Below, in pieces: positions 22,999 to 34,640 of a stretch of DNA of 64,000 bases. Position numbers and translations under genes: made by a program. The notes under the pieces were generated by a model. That model worked only from the letters and a program-made list of their open reading frames with translations. It was not told where the DNA came from and did not search any database. The DNA is from Ceratopteris richardii (lineage: Eukaryota; Streptophyta; Polypodiopsida; Polypodiales; Pteridaceae). The DNA is taken from the NCBI GenBank assembly GCA_020310875.1, contig CM035441.1:87888036-87952035 (forward strand), written 5' to 3'. The stretch's first letter is position 1. Each line of letters begins with the position of its first letter.

Positions 22999-24023
22999 TG
23001 ATAGAGATTGTTAATCTGCAAAAGAATAATTTATCCTTGATGTTAGAGAGGCTCTATATCAACAACAACTCAAAACCGCAACCAATTTTGGAAGACCAAT
23101 ACCAGATTACAAAAATTTTGAACTAACTATGAATAATCTTAACACATAGAAAGTCTACTTCACTTAATCTACTCATAGAATGATCAAATGTGTAAAGTTT
23201 CCAATGAAGGTTTGTATGAAGTGTCAACTAGTGTTTGCACACCTTCTCCAAGTTAAACTTTCTCAAAAGGTTTAGTAAATCGTGTGATTTACTCCAAACA
23301 ATTTACCTATGTCTAAAATTATACTTCTATACAGTCGACTTTGACACCTGCAACTTCTAATGCATAGTTCTCTCAAATTAGAACCTTTCTATTCAAATTC
23401 TTTTAGCCATAGGCAGCATGCCTTCCAACTTAAAGAATGAGTGCTTACTTGCTCAAAATTTTACATTGTCGAAGGATAACTGACTAAAACATTATCAGCA
23501 AATTTGCACCTACTGTAGTCTTCTCTTCTTCATGTTTACACATGTAAATGTTCCTACTCAAAATTCTCTCAGCCTGATCACAATTAGGATCTGAAAATTT
23601 GTACATAGGTCACTCAACTATAGACTTAGACTTGTACAAAATCATTTCACAAAAGGATAAACACAGAAGGAGCAATGAGCAAAATTCCGGGCAAAACATT
23701 TCTTCTATTCAAGAAAATATTACATTTGATTGATGAGACATATTCACTTCACTTCTAAAGTGTCTAATGACTCTTACAACTTTTCATTCATCATCTCTCC
23801 TTCATGTATCCTGACTTTCTACTTGTATATATAGGCATATATGTACAACTCGTAACCATTACAAGATATAAGTAAACTAATTACAAGTTTAATGTACAAG
23901 TATATACAAGTCTTCATCTTCTGACCATGTACTCATCTTCAAGCCTCATATATTGAACTTTGCTTTATTCTTTGTCTTCAATTCCTGTCCAAATCACCGA
24001 TTGTTGATTGTCATGCACCAACA
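22999..24023 (-). repeat. 3' LTR of copia element C
   Basis: Begins TGATAGAGATTG and ends CACCAACA on the plus strand; minus-strand start TGTTGGTGCATGA. A purine-rich GAAGGGGAGT lies just inside it (minus strand, 24024-24033), the expected polypurine tract. Its first 110 bp match 28401-28512. Confidence 0.85.
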
Positions 24024-24038
24024 ACTCCCCTTCAATCA

Positions 24039-27000
24039 TCAATTGTGATTTTTCTCCAACTTCTTTATACCTACCATGTCTTTGAATCTTTGTAGCTTTG
24101 GTCCATCCAAGCTTTTGGTTAACATGTCTGCAATATGATCTTTTGTTGAAGTATGTATGACTTCAATCTCTTTATCAATCACCTTCTCTCTCAAGAAGTG
24201 ATATTGAATCTCAATATGTTTAGTCCTTGCATGAAACATAGGTTTAGTAGCTAGATACAATGAACTCATATTATCTCCATGAATAGTGGGTGAACTCTCA
24301 ATGATATCAAAAATCCTCATTAGAGTCTTCAACCATATAGCCTCCTTTGCAGCTTCTACCTTTATACTCTGCTTCTATAGATGACAAAGCAATTGTATGT
24401 TGCTTCTTAGAACACCAAGAGATTAATTTATCTCCCACATAACATAAGTAACCATAGGTTGATCTCCTATCATTCGGATTACCTGCCCAATCTGTATCAC
24501 TATATATTTTGATCTTTTTATCTGATGTGAAACCATAATACAAATGTTCCTTGAGTGTACCCTTAATGTATCTTAACACCTTTTGTCCTACAACCTAATG
24601 TTCTTTCCTAGGACAATGCATGAACTGAGACAACACACCAACTGCATATGACAAATCAAGCCTAGTTAATGTAGCAGATTAGACTACCAACCAAAATTTG
24701 ATATAGCTTCATCTCCGTGAATTCTTCTCCTCCATATCTGCTCAATTTGTGATTCACCTCCATTGGGGTAGGTGCTACCCTGCAATCTTCCATTTTAAAC
24801 TTGATTAACAAGTTCTTCAAATACCTTGCTTGAGTCACATATACTCCATGTTGAGTATATGAAATCTCCATGCCCAAGAAATATGACAAGTCTCCCAAGT
24901 CACTGATCTTAAATTCTTTCTCCATTTGCTTCTTAAGACCTTGTATGCCATTCTCATCTATACCTGTAAGAATTATGTCATCAACATATATGCACATATA
25001 AATGAACCTATCATCACTTGCTTTTTCAAGCAAGCTACTATCTGCCTTAGATACTTGGAAAGCAAGCTCCTTCAAGAACTTCACAAGTCTGTAATTCCAT
25101 GCCCTTGGGGCTTTCTTCAAACCATACAAAGCTCTCTTGAGCTTACATACATACTCTGGATACCTTTTATCCTTGAAACCTTCTGGTTGCTCCATGAAAA
25201 CATCATCTGAAATATAACCATTTAGAAAAGCATTCTTCACATCTAATTGACACATCTTCCAACCTTTACATGCAACAATAGATATGAGAGTCCTTATAGT
25301 TGTCATCTTTGCCATAGGACTATAAGTCTCATCATAATCTATACCATATGTCTGAGCATACCGTTTCACAACAAGTCTAGCTTTATATCTAGACACACTT
25401 CCATCTGCATACCTCTTTGTCTTGTAGAACCATTTGCATCCAATGATCTTCTGACTATTTGGTTTAGGCATCGAATCCCATGTCTCATTCTCCATCAGTG
25501 CATCATACTCTTCTTGCATAACTTTCTCCCAATTTTCCTTACCTTTGGCCTCTTCATATGTAGAAGGGTCTTCCTCTGCTTTCACCATATAAGCCTAATA
25601 TTTAGTAGTTAAAAATGAAGTATCATAGCTATACCTTGTATGTTGCCATTTGTGCCTTGATGACCTTCTAAGTTCTCCACTTCTTGAAGTTTCTGGTTCA
25701 TCACATTTTGGATCAAACCTTGGCATCTCTTCAACTTCAACTTGTGCTTCATTGTTCTCTTCTTCATCAAATATTTAAACCTTTGATTTACCTTTCTTTT
25801 GATTCAATGTTTCTTCATCATCTGTATTAAAGTTAATTGTACCTACATACCAAGTACCTTGCTCATCAAATGTAGCATCCTTTGACACAAGAAATTGCTT
25901 TGTGGATGGACTCCACAACCTATAACCCATCTGCTTATCATCATAACCAATGAACACATACTTTTCAGCTTTAGGTTCCAATTTACGTCTCAATTGAGAT
26001 GGCACATATGCATAAGACAAACATCCAAACACTTTGCAATGATCTAAGGTAGGTATTTTACCCCACAAAGCTTCATATGGTGTCATACCCTCCAAAGCAC
26101 CTATTAACCAAGTATGTGGCTGTATTTATAGCCTCAACCCACAAATAATTTGGACAATTTTTCTCCTTCATCATTGACCTTGCAAACTCAACAAGAGTTC
26201 TACTTCTCCTTTTTGCTACACTATTTCGTTGAGGAGAGTACCTACAAGTAACTTCTCTTTCTATACCTGCATTCCACAAGTAATCACTGAAATCATTAGA
26301 GAAATACTCTCCCCCTCCATCTGACCTTAGTCTCTTCAATTTTTGCCCTGTGATTCTCTCTGCATACACATGATAATGTTTAAATTTATTGAACATCTCT
26401 GATTTATCTTTGATCACATATATGGTTATCCACCTAGTAGCATCATCAACATAAATCACATAATATCTTGAACCATTAATGCTAAAGCCCTTTGATGGTC
26501 CCCACACATCTGTATGTACCAATTCAAGCTTCTCTGAATACATGTAACCATGCTTATTATATGATTGCTTATGAGCCTTACCTAATTGACATGCTTCATA
26601 TCTATATGTCATGTGTTGACCTGCAACATTAGATAATCCAAGCACTGAACCATTATTAATCATGTCCTTAATACCTCTTTCATTGAAATGTCCAAGCCTT
26701 TTATGCCAAAGATCTAACTCAGAGATCTTGTGTCCTCCATAAATGAACAAGGCATGACCAAAATTGCCTTGAATCTTCAATGTGAATAGCCTTCCTTCTT
26801 TCTTCCCTAAAACAATTTGTTTGTACCCATTGCTAGGGTCTTCCACAAAAACTCCATCATTAGTGAAACTTACTTCATAACCTTTCTCTACAATTTGCTC
26901 TACACTTATCAGATTCTTAGGGATTGTAGGAACATACAGAACCTTACTCGGAAGACTGCTTTCATCCTTGGCCTTTACTGATCCAATGGACTTCACATTA

Positions 27001-27990
27001 TGCTTTGTGTTATAACCTATTTGAACCACATGATTACTCACCTTATTCTCCAAATCAGTCATCAAAGCTATGTTGCCACTCAGATGATTGATACACCCTG
27101 AGTCAATATAGAAGACTCTTTGATCTTCACTTTGTCCTTCAAAAGTTGCATTCACAATCAAGGTTGAATCCTCTTTTTTATCTGAAGCATAGTTGTAGTA
27201 GGTATTATTCTAGGATTGACTTTGAAAGCCTCTACCTGCATTTCTTCCAAAGTAACCTCTACTACCTCTACCTCTAAAATTACCTCTCTGATTTCTACCA
27301 CCTCTTCCTCTTGAATTAAAGTTTTGATTATATCCTCAACCATTCTGATTATTATGCCAACATTCATGAGCTAAATGATTAGTCTTACCACATATCCAAC
27401 AAGCTTTGACACCATCTTTATTACTTTTGCCTCTTCCTCTTCCTTTGCCACCTCCTCTTCCTCTTAGGAATTTGGCTTGGCTACTTGTACCTTCATCTTC
27501 ATTCAATTGTTGCTTGCCTTTGTTAATCTTCTTCTTGTCCTTTGAGTACATTGCTTGACCTGTAATTTTATCAACATCACCTTTGACATATTGCTCAAAG
27601 GTTAGCATATGTCCCAGCAATTGATTCAAATCCGGGGTGAAATGATCTAGTGACAATTCAGTGGATAGAATGAAAGGCTTCCGCTTCTCATCTCCTCTCA
27701 AACCTGTGAGAAATTGTCTTACCAATATTTTCTCTTCAATGTCTTCATCAATTGCTTCTAATTCATCTGCAATGTCCTTCATCCTTGCTACATAATCAGA
27801 AATGGGTTGAGAAACCTTCTTTTTGAATGTGGTGAACTCTACCCATAAAGATGCCTTTCTTGACTTTGTAGTGTTTTGGAAATGCTCCTCCAAAGCATTC
27901 CATATGTCACGCACTTTCAAGTCCTCTAATATGAGGTAGCAAGTAATCATTAACTCCCATGTAGATAATGCTCCTTGCTTGAGCATCCTT
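24039..27990 (-). pseudogene. Ty1/copia gag-pol of element C (heavily mutated)
   Basis: Order on the minus strand: gag (27336-27986; zinc knuckle CWICGKTNHLAHEC), protease (FYIDSGCINHLSGN near 27100), integrase (26073-27161 and 25775-26095), RT (24662-25588; YVDD) and RNase H (24307-24579 and 24039-24332; YSDTDWAG, SSIEAEY, ending DMLTKSLDGPKLQRF). Lesions: TGA at 27336-27338, TAG at 27210-27212, a frameshift near 26090, TAA at 25775-25777, a stop near 25594, and frame changes near 24690 and 24340. The integrase motif reads NSVAKRRSR, with Lys where the family has the catalytic Glu. The element is dead at several independent steps. Confidence 0.92.
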
Positions 27991-28387
27991 CTTCATCTAT
28001 GTCTTCAAGTCTGAGAGCTCATCCCTAGTTGGAACACTAGGATCTTTGAATTCTGGTTTTTCTTCTTCACCTATGATATATCCTATCAGGTCTTTGCTCA
28101 TAATATGAGCTTCCATCCTCATAGACCAAGCAGGATAGTTTTCTCTATCCAATTTCTCTATCTAAACAGAATCTCCCATCATTTCTTCACCTATGCAATA
28201 CATTTTTCAAGCATTGTGAATAATGAATGTTCCTTTACTTTGAATGTAGCTCCTTTTGATCTTCTTGATAGCTTCGTGCCTCCTTCTCTACTTTCACTTC
28301 AAACTTTCACCTTTTGAATCTTCAAAAGTTTATTTCTATATAACTATAACAGTTGGGGTCCTCCTTTCTTCAATTATGATGACTCCT

Positions 28388-28399
28388 CCTCTGATACCA
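28388..28399 (-). other. Primer binding site of element C
   Basis: Minus-strand TGGTATCAGAGG, complementary to initiator tRNA-Met, one base from the LTR start at 28401. Confirms the minus orientation of element C. Confidence 0.9.
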
Positions 28400-28400
28400 C

Positions 28401-28512
28401 TGATGGAGATTGTTAATCTCCAAAAGAATAAGTTATCCTTCATGTTAGAGCACCTCTATATCAAGAAAAACTCAAAACCTCAACCAATTTTGGAAGACCA
28501 ATACCAGAGTAC
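28401..28512 (-). repeat. Truncated 5' LTR of copia element C
   Basis: Matches the first 110 bp of the LTR at 22999 (TGATGGAGATTGTTAATC... to GACCAATACCAGA), then similarity ends. About 0.9 kb of the LTR, including its outer end, is missing, so the element's target duplication cannot be confirmed. Confidence 0.85.
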
Positions 28513-28529
28513 ACATCACATGTACTCCG

Positions 28530-28619
28530 TTTTCTTTGGGCAGAGTGTATTGTCTTTTGCTATACAACATCGTGGTCTTGTTGCTACAACAAGAGACAAC
28601 ACACTCTGTCCAAAAAAAA
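28530..28619. repeat. 90-bp foldback (imperfect inverted repeat)
   Basis: Left arm 28530-28559 and right arm 28590-28619 are inverted copies about 30 bp long with a few mismatches; the core is CAGAGTGTATTGTC against GACAACACACTCTG. The loop is about 30 bp. It lies between the broken copia LTR and the right sub-terminal repeats of the CACTA element. Confidence 0.8.
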
Positions 28620-28870
28620 TTCTTCACATATGGTCATTAGTATACTCTATGCGACGGTATGCCTAGTAGGTTGCCAGTATAGGCATCATTATGGGCATCG
28701 ATAACATCGATGCTCATACTAATGACTATATCGATGCTTATACCAGTGCCTATACTGGTGCTCTGCTACTGACGCTTATACCGAGCCATACACCGATGTC
28801 GAGGTAGAAACACGGTCATTCAATTTCCTCGTTATGCACCTCGATATAACCTTGATATGTTGTAGTGTAT

Positions 28871-30397
28871 AAAGTTTCTCCATTCAAACATGGTAGATAA
28901 TATTTCTGTGTATTAGCTTCCTTTCTATAGTGCCTCTTTCACGTGGGCCTTGATTTCAAAGTAAATTACAACGGAAAAGTTGGCTTGTTCTGGAAAACGA
29001 AGTAGCTCCATTCTTCTCTTTACTTCTTTCTGTGGCTTGCTTGGGTGTATTTAATGTGTGTTATGTGTCTAAATTTAATCATTTATGTCTTGAAATATGC
29101 TATTGCTTGCTATGTATCAGATATATTCACTACCATAGATTGAGGTTCTCTATTTCTTAAAACTTGGTTGGGGAGATCTCCGTCTGTAGAGACAATATGA
29201 AGTAGACATCACAAAAATCATCGCAAACAGCATTGAAAATAGGTTATCTTATGCACATTGGTATGTATATTTATAACGTTAGGTTCATAGTGTGTAGCAG
29301 CACACCGATCCTGTCATTGAAACCCAATATGTTTCTGCCATGTTTCTTGTTCGAAGTTTAGGCATTCATCTGCTTATTCATTTAAGCTTGAATTTGAAAG
29401 AAATAACTCTCAGACCGTACTCCTTCACTTTTCACGGGAACCAATCAAGTATTACAAAGAAAATGGGTTCTCCATTCAATTCAACACAACACGATGTAAG
29501 GCAGAACAACAAGAAGGAAGAGATAGAACGTTATTATTTATGCAAATTTACAAGGAGTTTTGATCTCCATTACAAAATCTATCAAATAGTTTCAATGTGA
29601 AACCTCATCAACCCGAACACCCTCGAGCTAATCTCAATCCCAATCGTAGTCACAATTGCAATCTCAATCCCCATCCCAATCTCATTCCCAATCTCGATCA
29701 CTGAAGAAGAAAATGATCATGAATGATGCATGACCACAATGTCTCCCTATCTCTCAGTCTTCGTCTTTGGATCTCCCCTTTCTTCTCACTACCACCAATC
29801 ATGCCGTCCTAGACATGCGCTCCTCTAATTTGCATGCTCCAAGATAGCATCTTTTTGCATGTCTCATGGGAGACTTCGAGGCTACCCATGCATTTACTTT
29901 TCATATCCACCTCGAGAATCGTACGTGAAAAAATAGAGGCAATCCCTACAACACACTCACACACATGTCAATCACCCAAAATAACCCACATACCAATGTG
30001 CCTTTTCTAGATCCAAAAACATGAATACAACGACATTTTTCCAAGCCTTGTAACTCAAAAAAACAATGAGAAATTAGCTTAAGCTTGTGAGACACAAAAA
30101 TATTCAGTTCTTTGATCTGTACAAGAGTGTTAGAGATGCCTTAGGTCGAAATCTGCTTCCAGATATCACTTTTGAGCATTGAAAAATCAAAAATTCTAGA
30201 GAAAGGTAAAAAACATGAAAAATCTCTTCATGAACCTATCTTCATGCAATGAGACATAAAACACAAGAACTACAAAAAATTCAATCAGATAAAGTTTTTC
30301 TACTAAGAACACTCTACCTTTCTCTCATACAACACTTTTTCTAATTCTTTCATCTTCTTGCTCAAAATTAATACACAAATTGCATGCTTTAACTTTC
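28871..30397 (+). repeat. Repeat family R, second half of interrupted copy 2
   Basis: Continues R landmarks from TAAAGTTTCTCC through GCACATTGGTATGT, the hexamer tract (29640-29702), CATGCTCCAAGATAGCATC and CTCTACCTTTCTCTCATACAAC, up to the LINE insertion at about 30398. No coding. Confidence 0.75.
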
Positions 30398-32510
30398 TCG
30401 GAAATGCATCGACACAAATTAACATTAACGGCAAACTTTTGAAGGTGATCAAACTTAGAAGATCGATCAGACAAGGGTGCCCATTGGCTCCCCTTCTCTT
30501 TGCCATTGCCACGGAGGGGCTTAGTAGGCTTGTGGCACACCAAGTTGAAGCTGGTAATATCAAAGGCCTCCATTTGCCTCACGACCACAGTCAGATCACC
30601 ATGAGACTTTTTGCCGATGATATGAACGCATTTGTTCACAATGATAGTACCAGCCTAGAGACATTCTGAAGGTGTCTTGCTACCTTTTGTGAAGCCTCTG
30701 GATCCATAATCAACCACTCTAAGACCGCCTTTAGAGCTATTGTGGGGTCTCATCCCGGCCTTCTCACTGATCATGGCTGTCAAATCATTCTGCAAGGCCA
30801 AATTTTTCGGCTGCTTGGGATCCCCTTGGGGTTTGGCGTCTCTATGGAACAGCGATGGAACTGGGTGCTGGCCAAACTTGAAAACAAGCTTAACTGTATG
30901 GAGAGGTATGCAAATCAATCTCACTGGTCGTGCGATGGTTATCAACACGTTCCTCCTTTCTTCTACCATTTATTTCCTTTCATGTTGGAGACCGAAAGAG
31001 CAAGATCTGTCCAAACTAGATAGTATTTGTAGAAACTTCCTTTGGACGGGCGATCACAATAGAAGGGGGGTGCCTAAAATCAAATGGTCCATCTGCACTA
31101 GCCCTAGAGCTAGTGGGGGACTTGGTATCCTGGACATTGGGTGCATGGCTAAGAAACTAGCAGCCAAATGGATGATTAAGGCTTGGTGTAATGGGGAGGC
31201 CTCGTGGGCCAAGTTGATCTTCAGAAATAAGAACGAGTTGGCTCTAATGGGTTTCCCAAACTGGAAGAATCTTGACATCTTGACCTTGCTGTTTTCCCCG
31301 ATCCCCGTCTTCCCGAAAGGCTCTAATCTCGTGTGCTCCCTATGGAAGAGTTGGAATGAAGTCAAAAGCTACACAAGAATTAGTGAAGACTGGAAGTGGG
31401 CAGCCGGTATCAGACAAAACGACTCTATCTGGTTTCCGATCCATGGCATCCGGAGTGTGGAATCTTGGAACATTCAAAATGCCAAGAAGTTATGGAACAA
31501 AGGCTTCAAAAAATGGAAACATCTATGGAAACATGACACCAATCGCTGGATCAACTTTGAGGATATTGACCCTTGCGTCAACATTTCGTACGAAGAATGG
31601 AACACTTTGCAAAGCAGATGTCTCGCCTGGGATCGACACAAAACTCGCCTTCTCATGGGACACGACACATCAAGCTCGCTTGGTCTCAAATGGCACAATG
31701 GGAATAGCCTATCAAAAATCTCGAACATCAAAGAAACAATTGACTACCAGGTTAACCTCAACAAGAAGTGGTGCCTATCATGGATGCGGCTTCGATGGGA
31801 CATGAAGTTCATGGCTATCTGGCACCCCCTCATAGAAATAAAAAATTATGTCCTCTTATGGCAAATTCTTCATCATGGAATCTGGACCAACCTTAAGGCT
31901 AACAAACTTTGTGGGATTTCTCCTTGGTGCAAACACTGCTACCGGTCTATCGAAGATGTCCCACACATCTTCTTTACCTGCCCCAACTCCAACAGACTTT
32001 GGCAGACGGTTGGAATCAAAATTAGACTTCAAAAACATCTCAGTTGGAAACAAGCCCTACTGGGAGAAGCGATCAGCTACTCCACGGCCCTCTAGAACGC
32101 CATCAAAGGGGAGATCCTATGGAAAATATGGCGGGAAAGATGTGCTCTCAACTTCGATGACTCCCCCAAGGAGTGGTCGATTGAGAAATCATTATTCCTC
32201 CTTGGCAAAAGGATTGTTAACTGTAAGAAATCCCCCCCCACCCCCCCCCCCCCCCCCCTTTAGGCATCATCAAGTTCTCCTTTTGATCAATAACAAGCTT
32301 AAACCCAAGTGGGCCCCGCATGAGGGTGATGAGAGGGTGATTAACCTTCTTTGTAATGCCATCTAAGCTCTGTAAACGCTTCCCCTGCTTTGTGGGATTT
32401 GGGGGGTCCCGTGGGCACTAGTTCCCTTCTCTTGTACTTTTCTTTCTTTATTTAATTCAAGTCCGAGAGAGTAGGCTAATGCCGAACTTCCTTTATATTA
32501 AAAAAAAAAA
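30398..32510 (+). mobile_element. 5'-truncated LINE (non-LTR retrotransposon) with RT and zf-RVT regions
   Basis: Starts inside the reverse transcriptase (IRQGCPLAPLLFAI; catalytic LFADD near 30610) and runs through the thumb/connection region (SCWRPKE..LSKLDSICRNFLW), GGLGILDIGCMAKKLAAKW, the C-terminal zf-RVT zinc finger (CKHCYRSIEDVPHIFFTCP) and KGEILWKIWRERCALNF, to a 3' UTR with an A tail (about 32498-32510). Lesions are few: TGA at 30667-30669 and TAG at 32093-32095, both at positions where Trp is expected, and one frame change near 30895. The 5' truncation in RT is the usual outcome of incomplete target-primed reverse transcription. R sequence flanks both sides; I could not fix the target duplication. 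Confidence 0.9.
32232..32258 (+). repeat. Poly-C tract
   Basis: C8-A-C18 at the end of the LINE coding part, immediately after the conserved C-terminal block. The minus strand is a G-run able to form a quadruplex. Confidence 0.95.
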
Positions 32511-34640
32511 TTATTGCTAGAGAGTTTTGCACACATGATTGGAATATCCTAAACATAAAATCTCATTGTTACTTACATATCTTTTTTTTTTGGGGAAAAT
32601 CAATGTGGTATCTTACACCTGCATCCTTAGAATCCAGAGTCTCATGCTGGAAACAAAGCGAGAAATCAAATCTCATCATTGAAATTAGAGAAAAAAATAC
32701 GTGGAGCTATTGTTTTTATGTGTTCTGCAAGAAAAATATTTGTTCCGAGAGGGAAGCATCTACCATAGTTTGTTTTTGACTCTGTAACTCTTGAATCGTC
32801 TTGACTAGAAATCAATTCTTACGAACATTGCTAGTGCCTCCACTTGAGATCACATTGCGATTGTGACTGCGATTGGGATTGAGATCAGCTCGAGGCTGGC
32901 CAGGTGGAGGAGGCTTCACATTGAAGCTTTTTTTATTGATTTTGTAACGTAGATCAAGAACTGCTTGTAAATTTACATAGATAACAAAATTTTATCTCTC
33001 TCTTCTTGTTCTGCACATACTCATTTTTTCTTCCTTATATCTTGTTTTGTGGCTTATATCTTGTTTTGTGGAGAATGAAGAACCCATCTTCATCCACACA
33101 CTCAGTAATAATCACTAGTTGCTCATCCATGCAAATTTTGTGCCATCACCTTTGATGAACACTTGGAGGGGTGTAACAAACACATCATTTTGCATTAAAA
33201 AATCAAATATTCTAAAATCTATAATAAAAAAGGATCAACAAAAACGTAAGATTGATAAACCATTTTTTCAAAGTTCAATGTGCTCTACTATGCTGAATTG
33301 AGGTATTGTATTACTTAAGTGGTTTTTCTATGCTATATCAGACGAAAGTGGATACTTCGTTAAAGGCCAAGGTTCAAAACTCAGAGTAAGGTTGAAAATC
33401 CGGAGTACGGTCTGATGGTAAGCCCGTGAAAAGTGAAGGAGAAGCGCTTTCCCAAGGTCTGTGAGTTATTTCGTTCAAATCGAAGCTTAAGTGAATGAAT
33501 AGATGAATGCCTAAACTTCCAACAAGAAAATAAAGGAAAAAAATATTGGGTTTCAATGGATTGGTGTGCTGCTACACACTATGAGGAAACATTATGAACA
33601 TACATACCAATGTGCATAAGATAACTTATTTCGATGCTGTTTGCGTTGATTTTTGTGATTTTTGTCATGATTTTTTGTTATGATCTTATAAAAAATAGAG
33701 AACTCTCAATCTATCGTAGTGAATATATCTGACTGTGATTCATAAAATACATAGTAAGCAATAGTCGACCATATTTGAAGACATGAATGATTAAATTTAT
33801 ACACAGCACACGTAGATGATTCGAGTTCTTCGGCTTTCATACTCAAGCAAGCCACAGACAAAAGTAAAGAGAAGAACGGAGCTACATCATTTTCCAGAAG
33901 GAGCCAAATTTTTCGTTGTAGCTTACTTTGAAATCAAGACCCACGTGAAAGAGGCGCGATAGAAAGGAAGCTAATACACAGAAATATTATCTACATGTTT
34001 GAAAGGAGAACTTTATATTGAATCAAGATGACCGGAACATTCATATATTGGTGTAAAGGTAAAGAGATAACTTGATTGCCACACACTCAAAGAACTCATC
34101 TAAAAAGAAAAAGGATGGAAGAAAGCATTGAAAGAAATAATTGTGCAAGGTTTTAGAAAGAGTTGGAAAACATTAAAGTGTAGGAACTGATAACGCTTTG
34201 ACAATTTAATAATTTTGTAGGTGTAGTGTTCCAAAATATAGACTTTCCCATACCTAATCGTAGCATCACAACTTCACATGAATAATGATGATTGTCATCA
34301 TCGTGAAGCAGAATCCATAGTACAACTAACTTCTGAATGCTAAACAAATTATAATCATTTTTTATACATGTGTGGTTGGTTGCATCTGAGTGAGTCCTTA
34401 TAATCCTTTTTTGTAATCCTATATGGTAAACAAATTATAATCATATTTTATACACGTGTTGTTTGTTGTATCTGCGTGAGTCCTTATAAGTGCATGGCAT
34501 GCGATATCTCTTTTCACATTTTAATTGTAAATTGTATTTTCAATTTCTTATTAGTATTAAACACTTCAAGTTGTAGGTTAGTATTAAACATGCCAACTTC
34601 TAGGACGTACGTGCTTGAAATTCAGAGATATACGTACAAG
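32511..34640 (-). repeat. Repeat family R, mostly inverted segment
   Basis: 32511-32845 continues R on the plus strand. At about 32846 the orientation flips: the hexamer tract, GATGGGTTCTTCATTC-type block, GGTCATCTTGATTCAATATAA, AAGTTAGTTGTACTATGGATT and CCTCCTAGAAGTTG-type landmarks appear reverse-complemented and in reverse order until about 34640, where plus orientation resumes. No coding. Confidence 0.7.

Larger units (their letters stand above)
21381..28867. mobile_element. CACTA (En/Spm, CMC) DNA transposon, non-autonomous, with nested copia
   Basis: Termini are CACTACAACATA at the left and TATGTTGTAGTG at the right, the inverted CACTA signature of the CMC superfamily. The 3-bp target duplication TAT is at 21378-21380 and 28868-28870, and other R copies show the empty site ...CAATATAAAG.... 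Both ends carry clustered sub-terminal repeats in both orientations (ATCGGTAT, ATACCGATGC, GCTTATACCG types; 21410-21645 and 28650-28815), where CACTA transposases normally bind. No transposase coding is visible. Removing the nested copia leaves roughly 2.0 kb made of sub-terminal regions, a (TC)n tract and the ACAT array, so it depended on another element for movement. Confidence 0.92.

Noticed and set aside
21919..23126. Many overlapping reading frames of 60-245 codons on both strands
   Set aside because: They are translations of the ACAT/ACAC array; simultaneous openness in several frames on both strands is a consequence of the repeat.
30303..30969. Minus-strand ORFs over the LINE reverse transcriptase
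   Set aside because: Antisense to recognisable RT motifs on the plus strand.
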